Source: Lysobacter sp. KIS68-7
GTDB taxonomy: Bacteria; Pseudomonadota; Gammaproteobacteria; Xanthomonadales; Xanthomonadaceae
NCBI RefSeq assembly: GCF_021284745.1
Contig: NZ_CP089925.1
Coordinates: 3,037,001-3,101,000, forward strand
Length of the DNA stretch: 64,000 bases
Direction of reading: 5' to 3'
The notes beneath the pieces are model-generated. The model ran no database searches, was not told the DNA's origin, and saw only the letters and a program-made list of their open reading frames with translations. Of the stretch, positions 7,478-16,976 are shown piece by piece. Each line of letters begins with the position of its first letter. The stretch's first letter is position 1. A program made the translations under genes and the position numbers.

Positions 7478-8713
7478 TTACCGGCTTGCGTCGGATCTTT
7501 TGCGCACTGTCTGTAGCACCTCGCTGCGAAGCGCATCCTCTAGGTAATCCGCCCACTCCTGCATCATCGTTCGACGCTGGTCCAGATAGACGGCCTTGTT
7601 GTACGTGCCGCGAATCTCATCGGGGTCACCATGCGCGAGCTGTCGCTCAACCCAATCGGCGTCGTACCCCTTCTCGTTGAGCGCCGTGCTCACCAAGTGG
7701 CGGAAACCGTGTGCGGTCTGCTTGCCGCTGTAGCCAATCGCCTTGAGCAGGCCCGTGACCGCGCCATCGCTCAGCGGCTTGCGCCAGTCATTGCGACCCA
7801 CGAAGACGTACGGGTAGCGCCCCGTGATCGGCTCAAGAGTGCGCAGTGCTTCGACAGCTTGGGTTGGGAGCGGTGTGACGTGTGAGTAGCCCCTCTTCAT
7901 GCCCTCGCGCCCTTTGGGGATGGTCCAGAGACCTTGGTCGAGGTCGAGCTCGCTCCATTTGAGCGTGCGAGTGATGCCCGGTCTATTCGCGGTCCAGAGC
8001 CCAAGCCAAGTGCACGTCTTGACCAAAACGGACCCGTCGTAGGTCTCTAGGGCCTTCAGGAACTTGGGCAGTTCTTCGAGACCGATATGGGCGTGGTTCT
8101 TGGGCTCGGGCTGGTAGAGGGCGATCGACCCAAGATGGATTGCAGGATTGCTCGCGGTCAGGCCCTTCGCGATCGCAAATGCGTAGATCGCTGCAAGCCA
8201 TTGCCTGGTCTTCTTTGCAACATTGAGCGCCTTGCGCCTCTCGATTCGCTCAAGGACTGCGCCGAGTTCCATCGGGGTGATGTTCCCCAGCGGTCGCTTG
8301 CCGAGCGAGGGCAGCAGGTCCTTGTCCAGGTACTGCCGCACCTTCTCCAGGGTGGCCGGCTTCCAGCGAGGGGTGTTGTGCTCGACCCATAGCGATGCGG
8401 CAAAGGCGAACGTGTGTCGCTCCGCTTGCCGAAGCAGCAGCTTCTTCTCGCGTCGATCCTCGGAGGGGTTGGTGCCCTGCCTAAGCAGCACGTGGGCCTG
8501 GGCTGCGCCGGCCTCTGCTTCCTTGAGGCTCACCTCGGGGTACACACCGAGACTGAGCATCTTCTCCTTGCCGGCGTAGCGATAACGCAGCCGAAAGTAC
8601 TTCGCACCCGCGGGCATGATGAACACGCAGAGCCCGTGTCCGCCAGAAATCTTGTACGGCTTCGCGCCGGGTTTGGCGTTGCGAATCCGCACGTCTGTCA
8701 GCTTGCTCGCCAT
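7478..8713 (-). CDS. int: P4-type tyrosine site-specific integrase
   Basis: A 411-residue integrase with the N-terminal DUF4102 arm-binding domain (LTDVRIRNAKPGAKPYKISGG), a SAM-like core-binding domain (about 100-190) and the C-terminal catalytic domain. Active-site residues are visible: Arg244 (NRPG), Lys273/His278 in the hairpin region, His335 and Arg338 (HGFR), His361 (LAHG) and nucleophile Tyr371. Length and residues are normal, so it should be active. The only oddity is Ile in place of the common Glu after RPG. It lies about 170 bases from the tRNA-Leu 3' end and reads away from it. It would recombine the element into and out of the tRNA gene end. Confidence 0.93.
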   Translation of the reverse strand: MASKLTDVRIRNAKPGAKPYKISGGHGLCVFIMPAGAKYFRLRYRYAGKEKMLSLGVYPEVSLKEAEAGAAQAHVLLRQGTNPSEDRREKKLLLRQAERHTFAFAASLWVEHNTPRWKPATLEKVRQYLDKDLLPSLGKRPLGNITPMELGAVLERIERRKALNVAKKTRQWLAAIYAFAIAKGLTASNPAIHLGSIALYQPEPKNHAHIGLEELPKFLKALETYDGSVLVKTCTWLGLWTANRPGITRTLKWSELDLDQGLWTIPKGREGMKRGYSHVTPLPTQAVEALRTLEPITGRYPYVFVGRNDWRKPLSDGAVTGLLKAIGYSGKQTAHGFRHLVSTALNEKGYDADWVERQLAHGDPDEIRGTYNKAVYLDQRRTMMQEWADYLEDALRSEVLQTVRKRSDASR

Positions 8714-8815
8714 TCTTCGGAATGAAAAGCCAACTCAGTAGATACCCCTCCTTCTACCCCTGTTCGGGGTCGGATGCCATAGATCTTCTTCGGATTCCGA
8801 CGGACGGCAGGCAAC

Positions 8816-8845
8816 AAAAAACCCCGCGTTTCGGCGGGGTTTTTG
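8816..8845 (-). terminator. Rho-independent terminator after tRNA-Leu
   Basis: AAACCCCGC and GCGGGGTTT form a strong stem around a short loop, with A and T runs on both sides, so it can work in both directions. It lies between the tRNA and the integrase and ends the tRNA transcript on the minus strand. Confidence 0.85.
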
Positions 8846-8886
8846 GCGATTCTCCGGACGGCGCTGGACGGCTTCGGAGTTCTGAT

Positions 8887-8971
<85 letters not shown>

Positions 8972-8985
8972 AGGTGAGGGCGCGT

Positions 8986-9014
8986 ATGGTGCGGTGCGGC
9001 GCGGACGATGTCAA
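8986..9014 (-). promoter_or_regulatory. Sigma-70 promoter of tRNA-Leu
   Basis: On the minus strand TTGACA (9009-9014) and CACCAT (8986-8991) are separated by 17 bases. Transcription would begin a few bases before the mature tRNA. The -35 box is perfect; the -10 box is weak. Confidence 0.65.
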
Positions 9015-9043
9015 CGCGCGGATCGCAAAAAATCGCATGTGGA

Positions 9044-10378
9044 TCAGGGGCGGTGCGCCCCGTGCGGGAACGCGACCACCACCCGCAGCCCCGGGCGGTT
9101 GTCTTCCAGGTACACCTGCGCGCGGTGGCGCTGGGCGATGGCGCGCACGAGGCTCAGGCCCAGGCCGCTGCCGCTGGTGCCGCGGTGGGCCTCCAGGCGA
9201 TGGAAGCGGTCGAACACGCGCTCGCGTTCCTGTTCGGGGATGCCGGCGCCATGGTCGGCCACCACCAGCCGCGCCTGGTCCCCTGCCCCCGCCAGTTCGA
9301 GCTGCACCACGCTGCCCGCGGGCGCGTACTTCACTGCGTTGTCGAGCAGGTTGACCATTAGCTGGAACAACTGGTCGGCATCGCCGTCGACCTGCAGCGG
9401 GTGCGTCGCGGCGGACAGCGCGATGCCGCGTTCGGCGGCGATGGGTTCGTACAGTTCCATCACGTCGCGCACGAGGGCGTCGAGGTCGACGGACGGTTCG
9501 TGCTCGATCCTGGGCTGCGCCTCGATGCGCGCCAGCCGCAGCAACGCACTGGAGGCCTGCAGCAACTGGTCGGCGTCCGCCACCGCGGGATCCAGTGCTT
9601 CGGGTGCGACGGTCTCTTGGGTGCGCAATTGATCCAGCCGGGCCCGCAATCGCGTCAGCGGCGTGCGCAGGTCGTGCGCGATGTGGTCGGTGGCTTCGCG
9701 CACGCCGGTGAGCAGGACTTCGATGCGATCGAGCATCGAATTGAAACGTACCGCGAGGCGGTCGAACGCGTCGCCGGTGCGGTCGACGGGCGCGCGGAGA
9801 GCCATTTCGCCGGCGGCGACGCGCGCGGCCGTCGCATCCAGGCTGCCCAGTCGGCGCGCGACCCAGCGCGCGGTGAACCATCCGATCAGGATGCCGACGA
9901 GCACCGCGATCGCGGCCGCGGCCAGCGTGATCCGCCGCATCAGGTCCAGGAAGCCGCTCTCCGAACGCAGGCGCAAGCCCGTGGTGAGGGTGACGCCCGG
10001 CGCGAGCGTGTTCCGCGCGACCAGCACGCGCGTGCCGTCGTGGTCCGGGGTTTCGCGCCAGCCATCGTGCGCGGGCATGGCGCCGTTCGGCAGGTCGGAG
10101 ACGAGCGTGCGTCCGTTCACCTGCAGCGCGTAGGTGGCGTTGGGATCGTCCGGATGCGCGATGCGGTCGCGGATCGTCTGCGCCAGCTGCGGCGCGCCGC
10201 CATCGAGGAACACATCGCGCAGGCCATCGGCATCGACGAGGATCGCCTCGCGCGCATCGCGCAACAACAACGCGGACACCGCGGCGTACACGCTGCCGCC
10301 CAGCAGCGCGAAGCCCAGCAGGAACGCCAGCGACACCGTGAGCGCCAGCCGCGTGGTGGTCGAGCGGAAGAAGGTCAT
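9044..10378 (-). CDS. Sensor histidine kinase of an OmpR-type two-component system
   Basis: A 444-residue membrane kinase. It has an N-terminal membrane helix (about 11-33), a periplasmic sensor of ~110 residues, a second membrane helix (about 147-168), HAMP, the H-box with phosphorylated His235 (DHIAHDLRTPLTR), and an ATPase domain with N-box (NLLDNAVKYAP), G1 (DHGAGIPEQ) and G2 (GSGLGLSL). It should phosphorylate the response regulator encoded just before it. The start at 10378 overlaps the regulator stop by ATGA, so the pair is translationally coupled. The periplasmic domain has no recognisable ligand fold, so the signal is unknown. The architecture resembles QseC/PhoQ-like sensors. Confidence 0.9.
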   Translation of the reverse strand: MTFFRSTTTRLALTVSLAFLLGFALLGGSVYAAVSALLLRDAREAILVDADGLRDVFLDGGAPQLAQTIRDRIAHPDDPNATYALQVNGRTLVSDLPNGAMPAHDGWRETPDHDGTRVLVARNTLAPGVTLTTGLRLRSESGFLDLMRRITLAAAAIAVLVGILIGWFTARWVARRLGSLDATAARVAAGEMALRAPVDRTGDAFDRLAVRFNSMLDRIEVLLTGVREATDHIAHDLRTPLTRLRARLDQLRTQETVAPEALDPAVADADQLLQASSALLRLARIEAQPRIEHEPSVDLDALVRDVMELYEPIAAERGIALSAATHPLQVDGDADQLFQLMVNLLDNAVKYAPAGSVVQLELAGAGDQARLVVADHGAGIPEQERERVFDRFHRLEAHRGTSGSGLGLSLVRAIAQRHRAQVYLEDNRPGLRVVVAFPHGAHRP

Positions 10379-11055
10379 GCGTCGCCGAGCCGGTAGCCCG
10401 CGCCGCGCACGGTGTGCAGCAGCGGCGTGGCTTCGCCGTGGTCGATCTTCTGGCGCAGGCGGCTGATGTGCACGTCGATGACGTTGGTCTGCGGATCGAA
10501 GTGGTAGTCCCACACCGCTTCGAGCAGCATCGTGCGTGTCACCACGCGGCCGGCCTGGCGCATCAGGTATTCGAGCAGGCGGAATTCGCGCGGCAGCAGG
10601 TCGATGCGGCGCGGGCCGCGTTGCGCGCGGCGGCTGAGGAGGTCGAGTTCGAGGTCGGCGACTTTCAGCTTCACCGGTTCGGCCGCGGCGGCGTCCGGGC
10701 CGCGGCGCACGATGTTGTCCAGGCGCGCGCTGAGTTCGGAGAAGGCGAAGGGTTTGCCGAGGTAATCGTCGGCGCCCGCGCGCAGGCCTTCGACGCGATG
10801 ATCGACATCGGACAGCGCGGTGAGCATCAGGGTCGGCACGCGATTGCCGGCGCCGCGCAGGGTGCGCAGCAGCACCAGGCCATCGAGCGCGGGCAGCATG
10901 CGATCGACGATGAGCGCGTCATAGGGTTCGGTGGTGGCGAGGAACAGCCCTTCGCGGCCGTCGGCCGCGTGGTCCACCGCATGCCCCTGCTCCTTCAATC
11001 CCTGGCGGATGAAGGCGGCGGTTTCGGCATCGTCCTCGATCAGCAGGATGCGCAT
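10375..11055 (-). CDS. OmpR/PhoP-family response regulator
   Basis: A 226-residue regulator. The receiver domain has the acidic pocket Asp8/Asp9, phosphoacceptor Asp51 (LIVDRMLP) and the switch Lys in YLGKPF. The C-terminal winged-helix domain (about 130-226) ends with LLHTVRGAGYRLG, typical of the OmpR family. It partners the downstream histidine kinase through an ATGA overlap. The start at 11055 is the family-typical MRILLIEDD, with GGAGG upstream; longer in-frame starts would add unrelated sequence. The regulated genes are unknown. The neighbouring small secreted protein gene on the same strand has its own terminator. Confidence 0.92.
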   Translation of the reverse strand: MRILLIEDDAETAAFIRQGLKEQGHAVDHAADGREGLFLATTEPYDALIVDRMLPALDGLVLLRTLRGAGNRVPTLMLTALSDVDHRVEGLRAGADDYLGKPFAFSELSARLDNIVRRGPDAAAAEPVKLKVADLELDLLSRRAQRGPRRIDLLPREFRLLEYLMRQAGRVVTRTMLLEAVWDYHFDPQTNVIDVHISRLRQKIDHGEATPLLHTVRGAGYRLGDA

Positions 11056-11094
11056 GGCACCTCCCTCTGCGGGCAGCATACGTCCTCCGCGACG

Positions 11095-11135
11095 AACAAA
11101 AAAAACGGGGCCGGAGGACGAGTCCTCCGACCCCG
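11095..11135 (-). terminator. Strong minus-strand terminator
   Basis: A 13-bp stem (CGGGGTCGGAGGA paired with TCCTCCGGCCCCG, one mismatch) with a CTCG loop is followed by eight T on the minus strand. It ends the transcript of the small secreted-protein gene and insulates the two-component operon. Confidence 0.92.
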
Positions 11136-11195
11136 CTCGCCGCGCTACCGGGGAGCGACGCGGCGTCTCCAAGGATCGACGGGGAAAATCCGGTC

Positions 11196-11423
11196 TTACT
11201 TCTGCCCTTCCTTCGCCTTCGCGGCGCTATCGGTCTTTTCCGACTTTTCGCTCTTCGGGGCCCACTTCTCGCAGTGGCCCATCTTGTTGTGCTTCACGCA
11301 GGTCTGCTTTTCCTTCGCCGGGGCCTTGCCCGTGGCGGCGGCCGGGGCCGGGTTGGCAGCGACGGCGGTGCCGGCGGCCATGGCGAGGGCGAGGCCGAGA
11401 AGGGTCAGTCGACGGGTCAGCAT
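11196..11423 (-). CDS. Small secreted Lys-rich protein with a Cys pair (75 aa)
   Basis: A Sec signal peptide (MLTRRLTLLGLALAMAAG, cleaved near AVAA, residue ~23) is followed by an Ala/Pro/Lys-rich periplasmic stretch, the core TCVKHNKMGHCEKW with two cysteines nine residues apart, and a Lys/Glu/Ser tail. GGAG precedes the ATG. The family is not recognised; the Cys/His core could bind metal or form a disulfide. It is monocistronic, bounded by a strong terminator, and divergent from parC. Confidence 0.65.
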   Translation of the reverse strand: MLTRRLTLLGLALAMAAGTAVAANPAPAAATGKAPAKEKQTCVKHNKMGHCEKWAPKSEKSEKTDSAAKAKEGQK

Positions 11424-11529
11424 GGCGTTGCTCCTGGTTTGTGGTGGGGTGTGTGGTGGTTCCCTTGCGACGGGGATCCATCGCAGGACCAAGGCTGCGC
11501 CCGCGCCCCTCTCGCGGTGATGGCGCCAA

Positions 11530-11566
11530 CATGAAAGATCGTTCATGTGGTCGCGGCGGTTAAACT
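11530..11566 (+). promoter_or_regulatory. parC promoter region with palindromic operator candidate
   Basis: A perfect inverted repeat CATGAA-6-TTCATG (11530-11547) lies just upstream of a -10-like TAAACT (11561-11566), where it would cover the -35 region. It is in the intergenic space between parC and the divergent secreted-protein gene and could bind a dimeric regulator acting on either gene. Confidence 0.4.
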
Positions 11567-11586
11567 CGGGGCACTCGCCCCACGAC

Positions 11587-13836
11587 ATGCCGATGAACGA
11601 CACCGTCCGACCTGTTTTCCACGGTTTCGAGCAGATCCCGCTCCGCGAATACGCCGAGCGCGCCTACCTCGACTACTCCATGTACGTGGTGCTGGACCGC
11701 GCCCTGCCGTTCCTCGGGGACGGCCTGAAGCCGGTGCAGCGCCGCATCATCTATGCGATGAGCGAACTCGGCCTCAACGCCGGGGCCAAGCCGAAGAAAT
11801 CCGCCCGCACCGTCGGCGACGTGATCGGCAAGTACCACCCGCACGGCGACTCGGCCTGCTACGAAGCGCTGGTGCTGATGGCGCAGCCGTTCTCGTACCG
11901 CTATCCGCTGATCGAAGGCCAGGGCAACTTCGGCTCGAGCGACGATCCGAAATCCTTCGCCGCGATGCGCTACACCGAGTCCAAGCTCACGCCCATCGCC
12001 GAAGTGCTGCTGGGCGAGCTGGGCCAGGGCACGGTGGACTGGACGCCCAACTTCGACGGCACGCTGGAAGAACCCGCGTGGATGCCCGCGCGCCTGCCGC
12101 ACCTGTTGCTCAACGGCACCACCGGCATCGCGGTCGGCATGGCCACCGACGTGCCGCCGCACAACCTCAATGAAATCGTGTCGGCCTGCGTGCGCCTGCT
12201 CGACGACCCCGAGGCGACCGTGCGCGAGCTTTGCGAACACGTGCGCGGCCCCGATTATCCGACCGCCGCGGAGATCATCACGCCGGCCGCCGACCTGCTC
12301 CAGATGTACGAGACCGGCTACGGCAGCGTGCGCGCCCGCGGCACGTTCGCGAAGGACGGCACGAACATCGTCATCAACGCCCTGCCCTACCAGGTCTCGC
12401 CCTCGAAGGTGATCGAGCAGATCGCCACGCAGATGCGCGCGAAGAAGCTGCCGTGGCTGGAGGACATCCGCGACGAATCCGACCACGAGAACCCGGTGCG
12501 CGTGGTGCTCGTGCCGCGCAGCAACCGCGTGGACGTCGAGCAGTTGATGGGCCACCTGTTCGCGACGACGGACATGGAGAAGAGTTTCCGCGTCAACCTC
12601 AACGTCATCGGTGTCGATGGTCGTCCGCAGGTCAAGAACCTGCGCCAGTTGCTCACCGAATGGCTGGAGTTCCGCACCGACACGCTGACCCGGCGCCTCA
12701 AGCATCGCCTCGAGAAGGTCGAACGCCGCCTGCACCTGTTGGAAGGCCTGCTGGTCGCGTTCCTCAACCTGGACGAAGTGATCCGCATCATCCGCACCGA
12801 GGACGAGCCGCGCGATGCGTTGATCGCGCGCTTCGCGCTCTCCGAGGACCAGGCCGACTACATCCTCGACACGCGCCTCAAGCAACTCGCGCGCCTCGAG
12901 GAAATGAAGATCCGCGGCGAGCAGGACGAACTGGATCGCGAGCGCGACCAGTTGATGACCATCCTGGGCAACAAGGCGAAGCTGAAGAAGCTGCTGAAGG
13001 ACGAATTGCTCGCGGACGCGAAGAAATTCGGCGACGCGCGCCGTTCGCCGCTCGTCGCGCGGGGCGCCGCGCAGGCGCTGGACGAAACCGAACTGGTGCC
13101 GAGCGAACCGATGACGGTGGTGCTCAGCGAGAAGGGCTGGATCCGCGCGGCAAAGGGTCATGACGTGGACGCGGGTGCGCTCTCGTATCGCGATGGCGAT
13201 GCGCTGCTCGCGGCCGTGCGCACGCGCAGCACGCAGCAGGTCGCGTTCCTCGATTCGACCGGGCGCAGTTACTCCACCGTCGTACATACGCTGCCCAGCG
13301 CGCGCGGCAACGGCGAGCCGCTCACCGGGCGTTTCTCGCCTGCCGCAGGCGCTTCGTTCCAGGCGATCGCGAGTGGCGAAGATGCGACGCGCTTCGTGCT
13401 CGCCTCCACGCATGGCTACGGTTTCGTCACGCAGTTCGTGAACCTCACCGGGCGGCAGAAGGCCGGCAAGGCGATGCTCTCGCTCACGCCCGGCGCGAAG
13501 GTCGTGCAGCCGGCGCTTGTCTCGGATGCAGCGAGCGATCGCGTCGTCGCGGTCACCACCGCAGGCCACCTGCTCGCCTTCCCGGTGAAGGACCTGCCGG
13601 AGCTCGACAAGGGCAAGGGCAACAAGATCATCGAAATCCCGAAGGCGAAGCTCGGCACCGAACGCGTGGTCGCGGTGGCCGTCGTGCCGCAGGGCGGCAA
13701 GCTGGTGGTGAAGTCGGGCGCGCGTTCGATGACGCTCTCGTTCAAGGAACTCGACGAGTACGTCGGTGCGCGTGCGTCGCGTGGTGGCTTGCTGCCGCGC
13801 GGTTGGCAGAAAGTCGACGGGCTCGCTGTCGAATGA
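11587..13836 (+). CDS. parC: DNA topoisomerase IV subunit A
   Basis: A 749-residue ParC that forms topoisomerase IV with ParE and unlinks daughter chromosomes. The N-terminal breakage-reunion domain has the [20 protein letters not shown] winged helix and catalytic Tyr129 in AAMRYTESK. The quinolone-determining positions are the wild-type Ser89 and Glu93 (numbering from 11587). The C-terminal beta-pinwheel extends to residue 749. Start codons ATG at 11587 and 11593 (MPMNDTV) are both possible, with no clear ribosome binding site. The ATGA at its end overlaps the methyltransferase gene. It is ParC rather than GyrA because the motif pattern matches ParC and the C-terminal domain is short. Confidence 0.97.
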   Translation: MPMNDTVRPVFHGFEQIPLREYAERAYLDYSMYVVLDRALPFLGDGLKPVQRRIIYAMSELGLNAGAKPKKSARTVGDVIGKYHPHGDSACYEALVLMAQPFSYRYPLIEGQGNFGSSDDPKSFAAMRYTESKLTPIAEVLLGELGQGTVDWTPNFDGTLEEPAWMPARLPHLLLNGTTGIAVGMATDVPPHNLNEIVSACVRLLDDPEATVRELCEHVRGPDYPTAAEIITPAADLLQMYETGYGSVRARGTFAKDGTNIVINALPYQVSPSKVIEQIATQMRAKKLPWLEDIRDESDHENPVRVVLVPRSNRVDVEQLMGHLFATTDMEKSFRVNLNVIGVDGRPQVKNLRQLLTEWLEFRTDTLTRRLKHRLEKVERRLHLLEGLLVAFLNLDEVIRIIRTEDEPRDALIARFALSEDQADYILDTRLKQLARLEEMKIRGEQDELDRERDQLMTILGNKAKLKKLLKDELLADAKKFGDARRSPLVARGAAQALDETELVPSEPMTVVLSEKGWIRAAKGHDVDAGALSYRDGDALLAAVRTRSTQQVAFLDSTGRSYSTVVHTLPSARGNGEPLTGRFSPAAGASFQAIASGEDATRFVLASTHGYGFVTQFVNLTGRQKAGKAMLSLTPGAKVVQPALVSDAASDRVVAVTTAGHLLAFPVKDLPELDKGKGNKIIEIPKAKLGTERVVAVAVVPQGGKLVVKSGARSMTLSFKELDEYVGARASRGGLLPRGWQKVDGLAVE

Positions 13837-14501
13837 GCGCGCAACAGGATCGCGAGTTCTGGCTCGAACGTTGGCGCGAGGGCCAGATCGGCTTCCACCA
13901 GGCGACGCCCTCGCCCTTGCTGGTGGAATGCTGGGACGGCATCGGCGCTGCTTCCGATGCGCGCGTGTACGTGCCGCTGGCGGGCAAATCGGTCGACATG
14001 CCGTGGCTCGCCGCGCGCGGGCATCGCGTGTTCGGCGTGGAGCTCTCGCCGCTGGCGGTGGAACAGTTCTTCGCCGAGCAGGGCCTGGTGCCGGAGGTCG
14101 AGCACACGCCGAAGGGCGTGGTGTCGCATGCGGGCGCGATCGATGTGTTGTGCGGCGATGTGTTCGCGCTGGACGAACGTGACTTCGCCGACTGCAACGC
14201 GGTGTTCGATCGCGCGGCGCTGATCGCGCTGCCGCCCGACCTGCGTCGGCGCTACGTGCGCGAGATGTATGCGCGCCTCCCGAGCGGATGCATCGGCCTG
14301 CTGGTCACGCTCGAGTACCCGCCGCACCAGAAGCAGGGCCCGCCGTTCACGGTGCCGGAAGCGGAAGTGCGCGAACTGTTCGAACGCGACTGGACGGTCG
14401 ACCTGATCACGCGGCACGACATCCTGGCCTACCAGGACCGGTTCCGCGACGAAGGCGTGACGTCCTTGCACGCCGTGGCCTATCGATTGCAGCGGCGCTG
14501 A
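13833..14501 (+). CDS. tpm: Thiopurine S-methyltransferase
   Basis: A 222-residue class-I SAM-dependent methyltransferase. It begins with the family hallmark [17 protein letters not shown] and has the SAM-binding region [14 protein letters not shown] (about residues 48-61), then [13 protein letters not shown] and the [11 protein letters not shown] segment. Bacterial TPMTs methylate thiopurines and, in some bacteria, selenium or tellurium compounds. The length matches the family (about 215-230). The start at 13833 overlaps the parC stop by ATGA, so it is likely co-transcribed and coupled with parC. Confidence 0.93.
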   Translation: MSAQQDREFWLERWREGQIGFHQATPSPLLVECWDGIGAASDARVYVPLAGKSVDMPWLAARGHRVFGVELSPLAVEQFFAEQGLVPEVEHTPKGVVSHAGAIDVLCGDVFALDERDFADCNAVFDRAALIALPPDLRRRYVREMYARLPSGCIGLLVTLEYPPHQKQGPPFTVPEAEVRELFERDWTVDLITRHDILAYQDRFRDEGVTSLHAVAYRLQRR

Positions 14502-14523
14502 CGCGCGCCGCCTGGGGGAAGGG

Positions 14524-16881
14524 ATGCGACGCTGGCTTCTTCGGATCGGGGCGGTGGTCGGTGTCCTGCTTTTACTCGCGATCGTCTCCGCATGGGGCGC
14601 GATGCGCGCGAGCCTGCCGAAACTCGACGGCATGCTGTCGCTTCCGGGCCTGTCCGCGCCCGTGACGGTCAAGCGCGATGCGCTCGGCGTGGTCACCATC
14701 GATGCGGCCAACGAGCGCGACGCCCTCCGCGCCCTCGGCTACGTGCATGGGCAGGAACGCTTCTTCGAAATGGACCTGCTGCGGCGGAGTGCGGCGGGCG
14801 AGCTCGCGGAACTGTTCGGCCCGGCGGCCATCAATGTCGACAAGGCGCATCGCGTGCATCGCATGCGCGCGCGCGTGCAGCAGCGTTTCGACGAGATCAC
14901 CGGCGATCGCAAGGCCGACGTGCTCGCCTACACCGAAGGCGTGAACGCCGGCCTCGCCGCCCTGCCCGTGCGGCCGTGGACCTACCTGTTGCTGCGCCAG
15001 CAACCGAAACCCTGGCGACCGGAAGACACGCCGCTCGTCGCGTACGCGATGTACTTCGACCTGCAGGGCGGATCGAACGAACGCGAACTGGCGATGTGGC
15101 GCATGCGCCCGCACCTGCCGCCGGCGCTGTATGCCTTGCTCGCGCGCGGTGGCAGTGCGTGGGATGCACCGCTCACGGGCGGCGCGGATGGCGATGCCGT
15201 GTTGCCGGGCGCGGATGCGGTGAACCTGCGTGAACTTCCCGTGCCCGCCCTCGCCACCGCGTCGAAGTTGCGCGAGCCCTTCCCGGTCGGCAGCAACAAC
15301 TTCGCGGTGAGCGGCGCGGCCACGCGCGACGGCCGCGCGATCCTCGCCAACGACATGCACCTCGGCCTGCGCGCGCCGAACATCTGGTTTCGTGCGCGAC
15401 TGCGGTACCCCGATGCGCGCGCCGAAAGCGGCCGCGTCGACGTCGCCGGATTCACGCTGCCGGGCATGCCGGCGGTCGTGGTCGGCAGCAACACGCAGGT
15501 CGCGTGGGGCTTCACGAACAGCTACATCGATTCGGCGGACTGGGGGCGTTACGCGAAGTGCGGCGCGGATCGCTATCGCATCGGCGCGGCGTGCGTGGCG
15601 CCGGTGCACCATCGCGAGTCCATCGCGGTCGCCGGTGGCGCGCCCGTGGCCTTCGATGTCGAAGAGACGCCCTGGGGCCCGGTGATGGCGCACGACGACG
15701 CAGGCGATGCGCTCGCGCTGCGCTGGTCCGCGCACCTGCCCGGCTCGCTGCGCATGGCCTTCCTCGACATGGCGTATGCGCGCGACCTCGACGACGCGCT
15801 CGCGCGCGCGGACCGCATGGCGATTCCCGCGCAGAACCTGATGCTGGCGGATTCGCGCGACATCGCCTGGCGCATCCTCGGCCCGATCCCCGCGCGCCAA
15901 CCGGGATGCGCGACGGATGTCGCCGATGCCAACGCGTGCATGTTCAATCTGCGCATCGATGCCTCGCCCGTCGTGAAGCGTCCCATCTCCGGGCGGCTGT
16001 GGACCGCGAACAACCGCGTGGTCGGCGGCGCGGATCGCGTGCACCTCGGCGACGGCGGTTACCTGCACGGCGCACGCGCGAAGCAGATCCGCGACGATCT
16101 GTTCGCGCGCCCCAACTTCGACGAGCAGGCGCTGCTGGCGATCCAACTCGACGACCGCGCGCTGTTCCTCGCACGTTGGTGGCGCCTGCTGCAGGACACA
16201 TCGAAGGCGCCGCAGGCGCCGGCGCTGCAGGCGCTGGCGAGCGCTGCGCAACATTGGGACGGACGTGCATCGACCGATTCGGTGAGCTATCGCATCGTGC
16301 GCGCATGGCGTCGCGCGATCCAGGAACGCCTCGCCGATGGGCTCACCGCGCCTGCGCAGGCACAGATGGGCAAGGCCTTCGACATGCCCGGGCTGCCGCA
16401 GTTCGAAAGCGTGATGTGGCCGCTGGTGACGCAACGGCCGATGCATCTGTTGCCGCGCAGGTACGCGTCGTGGGAGGCCTTGTTCGAAGACGCCGCGCAG
16501 GATGTGCAGACCGACCTGCAATCCCAAGGTCCGCTCGACGCACGCACCTGGGGCGAGCAGAACACCGCGCGCATCTGTCATCCGCTGGTGCGTGCGTTGC
16601 CGTTCGCGAAGTACGCGCTGTGCATGCCCTTCGATCCGCTGCCGGGCGATGGTTCGATGCCGCGCGTGCAGGCGCCCGACGACGGCGCTTCCGAGCGCAT
16701 GGTCGTGTCGCCCGGCCATGAGGCCGAAGGCATCACGCACATGCCGGGCGGCCAAAGCGGAAACCCGTTGTCGCCGTTCTGGGGCGCGGGCCATGAAGAC
16801 TGGGTGCATGGTCGCGCGACGCCGTTCCTCCCCGGCGATGCCACGCACACGATGACGCTGCAGCCCGCATCCACGCGCTGA
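14524..16881 (+). CDS. Penicillin-acylase-family Ntn-hydrolase
   Basis: A 785-residue periplasmic amidohydrolase made as a precursor. It has an N-terminal membrane/signal helix (about 7-26), the alpha chain with ALGYVHGQERFFEMDLLRR (about 70-88), and the autocleavage site before Ser257 in VGSNNFAVSG, where Ser becomes the N-terminal nucleophile of the beta chain. An AWGFTNSYIDSADW segment follows. Members cleave amide bonds of beta-lactams, acyl-homoserine lactones or acylated peptides; the sequence does not decide the substrate. Quorum-signal breakdown is one option known for relatives. It begins 22 bases after tpm and probably shares its transcript. Confidence 0.9.
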   Translation: MRRWLLRIGAVVGVLLLLAIVSAWGAMRASLPKLDGMLSLPGLSAPVTVKRDALGVVTIDAANERDALRALGYVHGQERFFEMDLLRRSAAGELAELFGPAAINVDKAHRVHRMRARVQQRFDEITGDRKADVLAYTEGVNAGLAALPVRPWTYLLLRQQPKPWRPEDTPLVAYAMYFDLQGGSNERELAMWRMRPHLPPALYALLARGGSAWDAPLTGGADGDAVLPGADAVNLRELPVPALATASKLREPFPVGSNNFAVSGAATRDGRAILANDMHLGLRAPNIWFRARLRYPDARAESGRVDVAGFTLPGMPAVVVGSNTQVAWGFTNSYIDSADWGRYAKCGADRYRIGAACVAPVHHRESIAVAGGAPVAFDVEETPWGPVMAHDDAGDALALRWSAHLPGSLRMAFLDMAYARDLDDALARADRMAIPAQNLMLADSRDIAWRILGPIPARQPGCATDVADANACMFNLRIDASPVVKRPISGRLWTANNRVVGGADRVHLGDGGYLHGARAKQIRDDLFARPNFDEQALLAIQLDDRALFLARWWRLLQDTSKAPQAPALQALASAAQHWDGRASTDSVSYRIVRAWRRAIQERLADGLTAPAQAQMGKAFDMPGLPQFESVMWPLVTQRPMHLLPRRYASWEALFEDAAQDVQTDLQSQGPLDARTWGEQNTARICHPLVRALPFAKYALCMPFDPLPGDGSMPRVQAPDDGASERMVVSPGHEAEGITHMPGGQSGNPLSPFWGAGHEDWVHGRATPFLPGDATHTMTLQPASTR

Positions 16882-16927
16882 ACAATTCGACGCACGCACG
16901 AGAAACATCCAACTGGTGCCATGTGAT

Positions 16928-16950
16928 CGCGGCGACCTAGCATCGCCGCG
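16928..16950 (+). other. Hairpin between acylase and OmpW genes
   Basis: CGCGGCGA and TCGCCGCG pair perfectly across seven bases. Only AAACTTCTC follows, so it is not a classical terminator. It may weakly end the acylase transcript or form part of the ompW leader. Confidence 0.35.
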
Positions 16951-16976
16951 AAACTTCTCAACACGTGGACTACACC

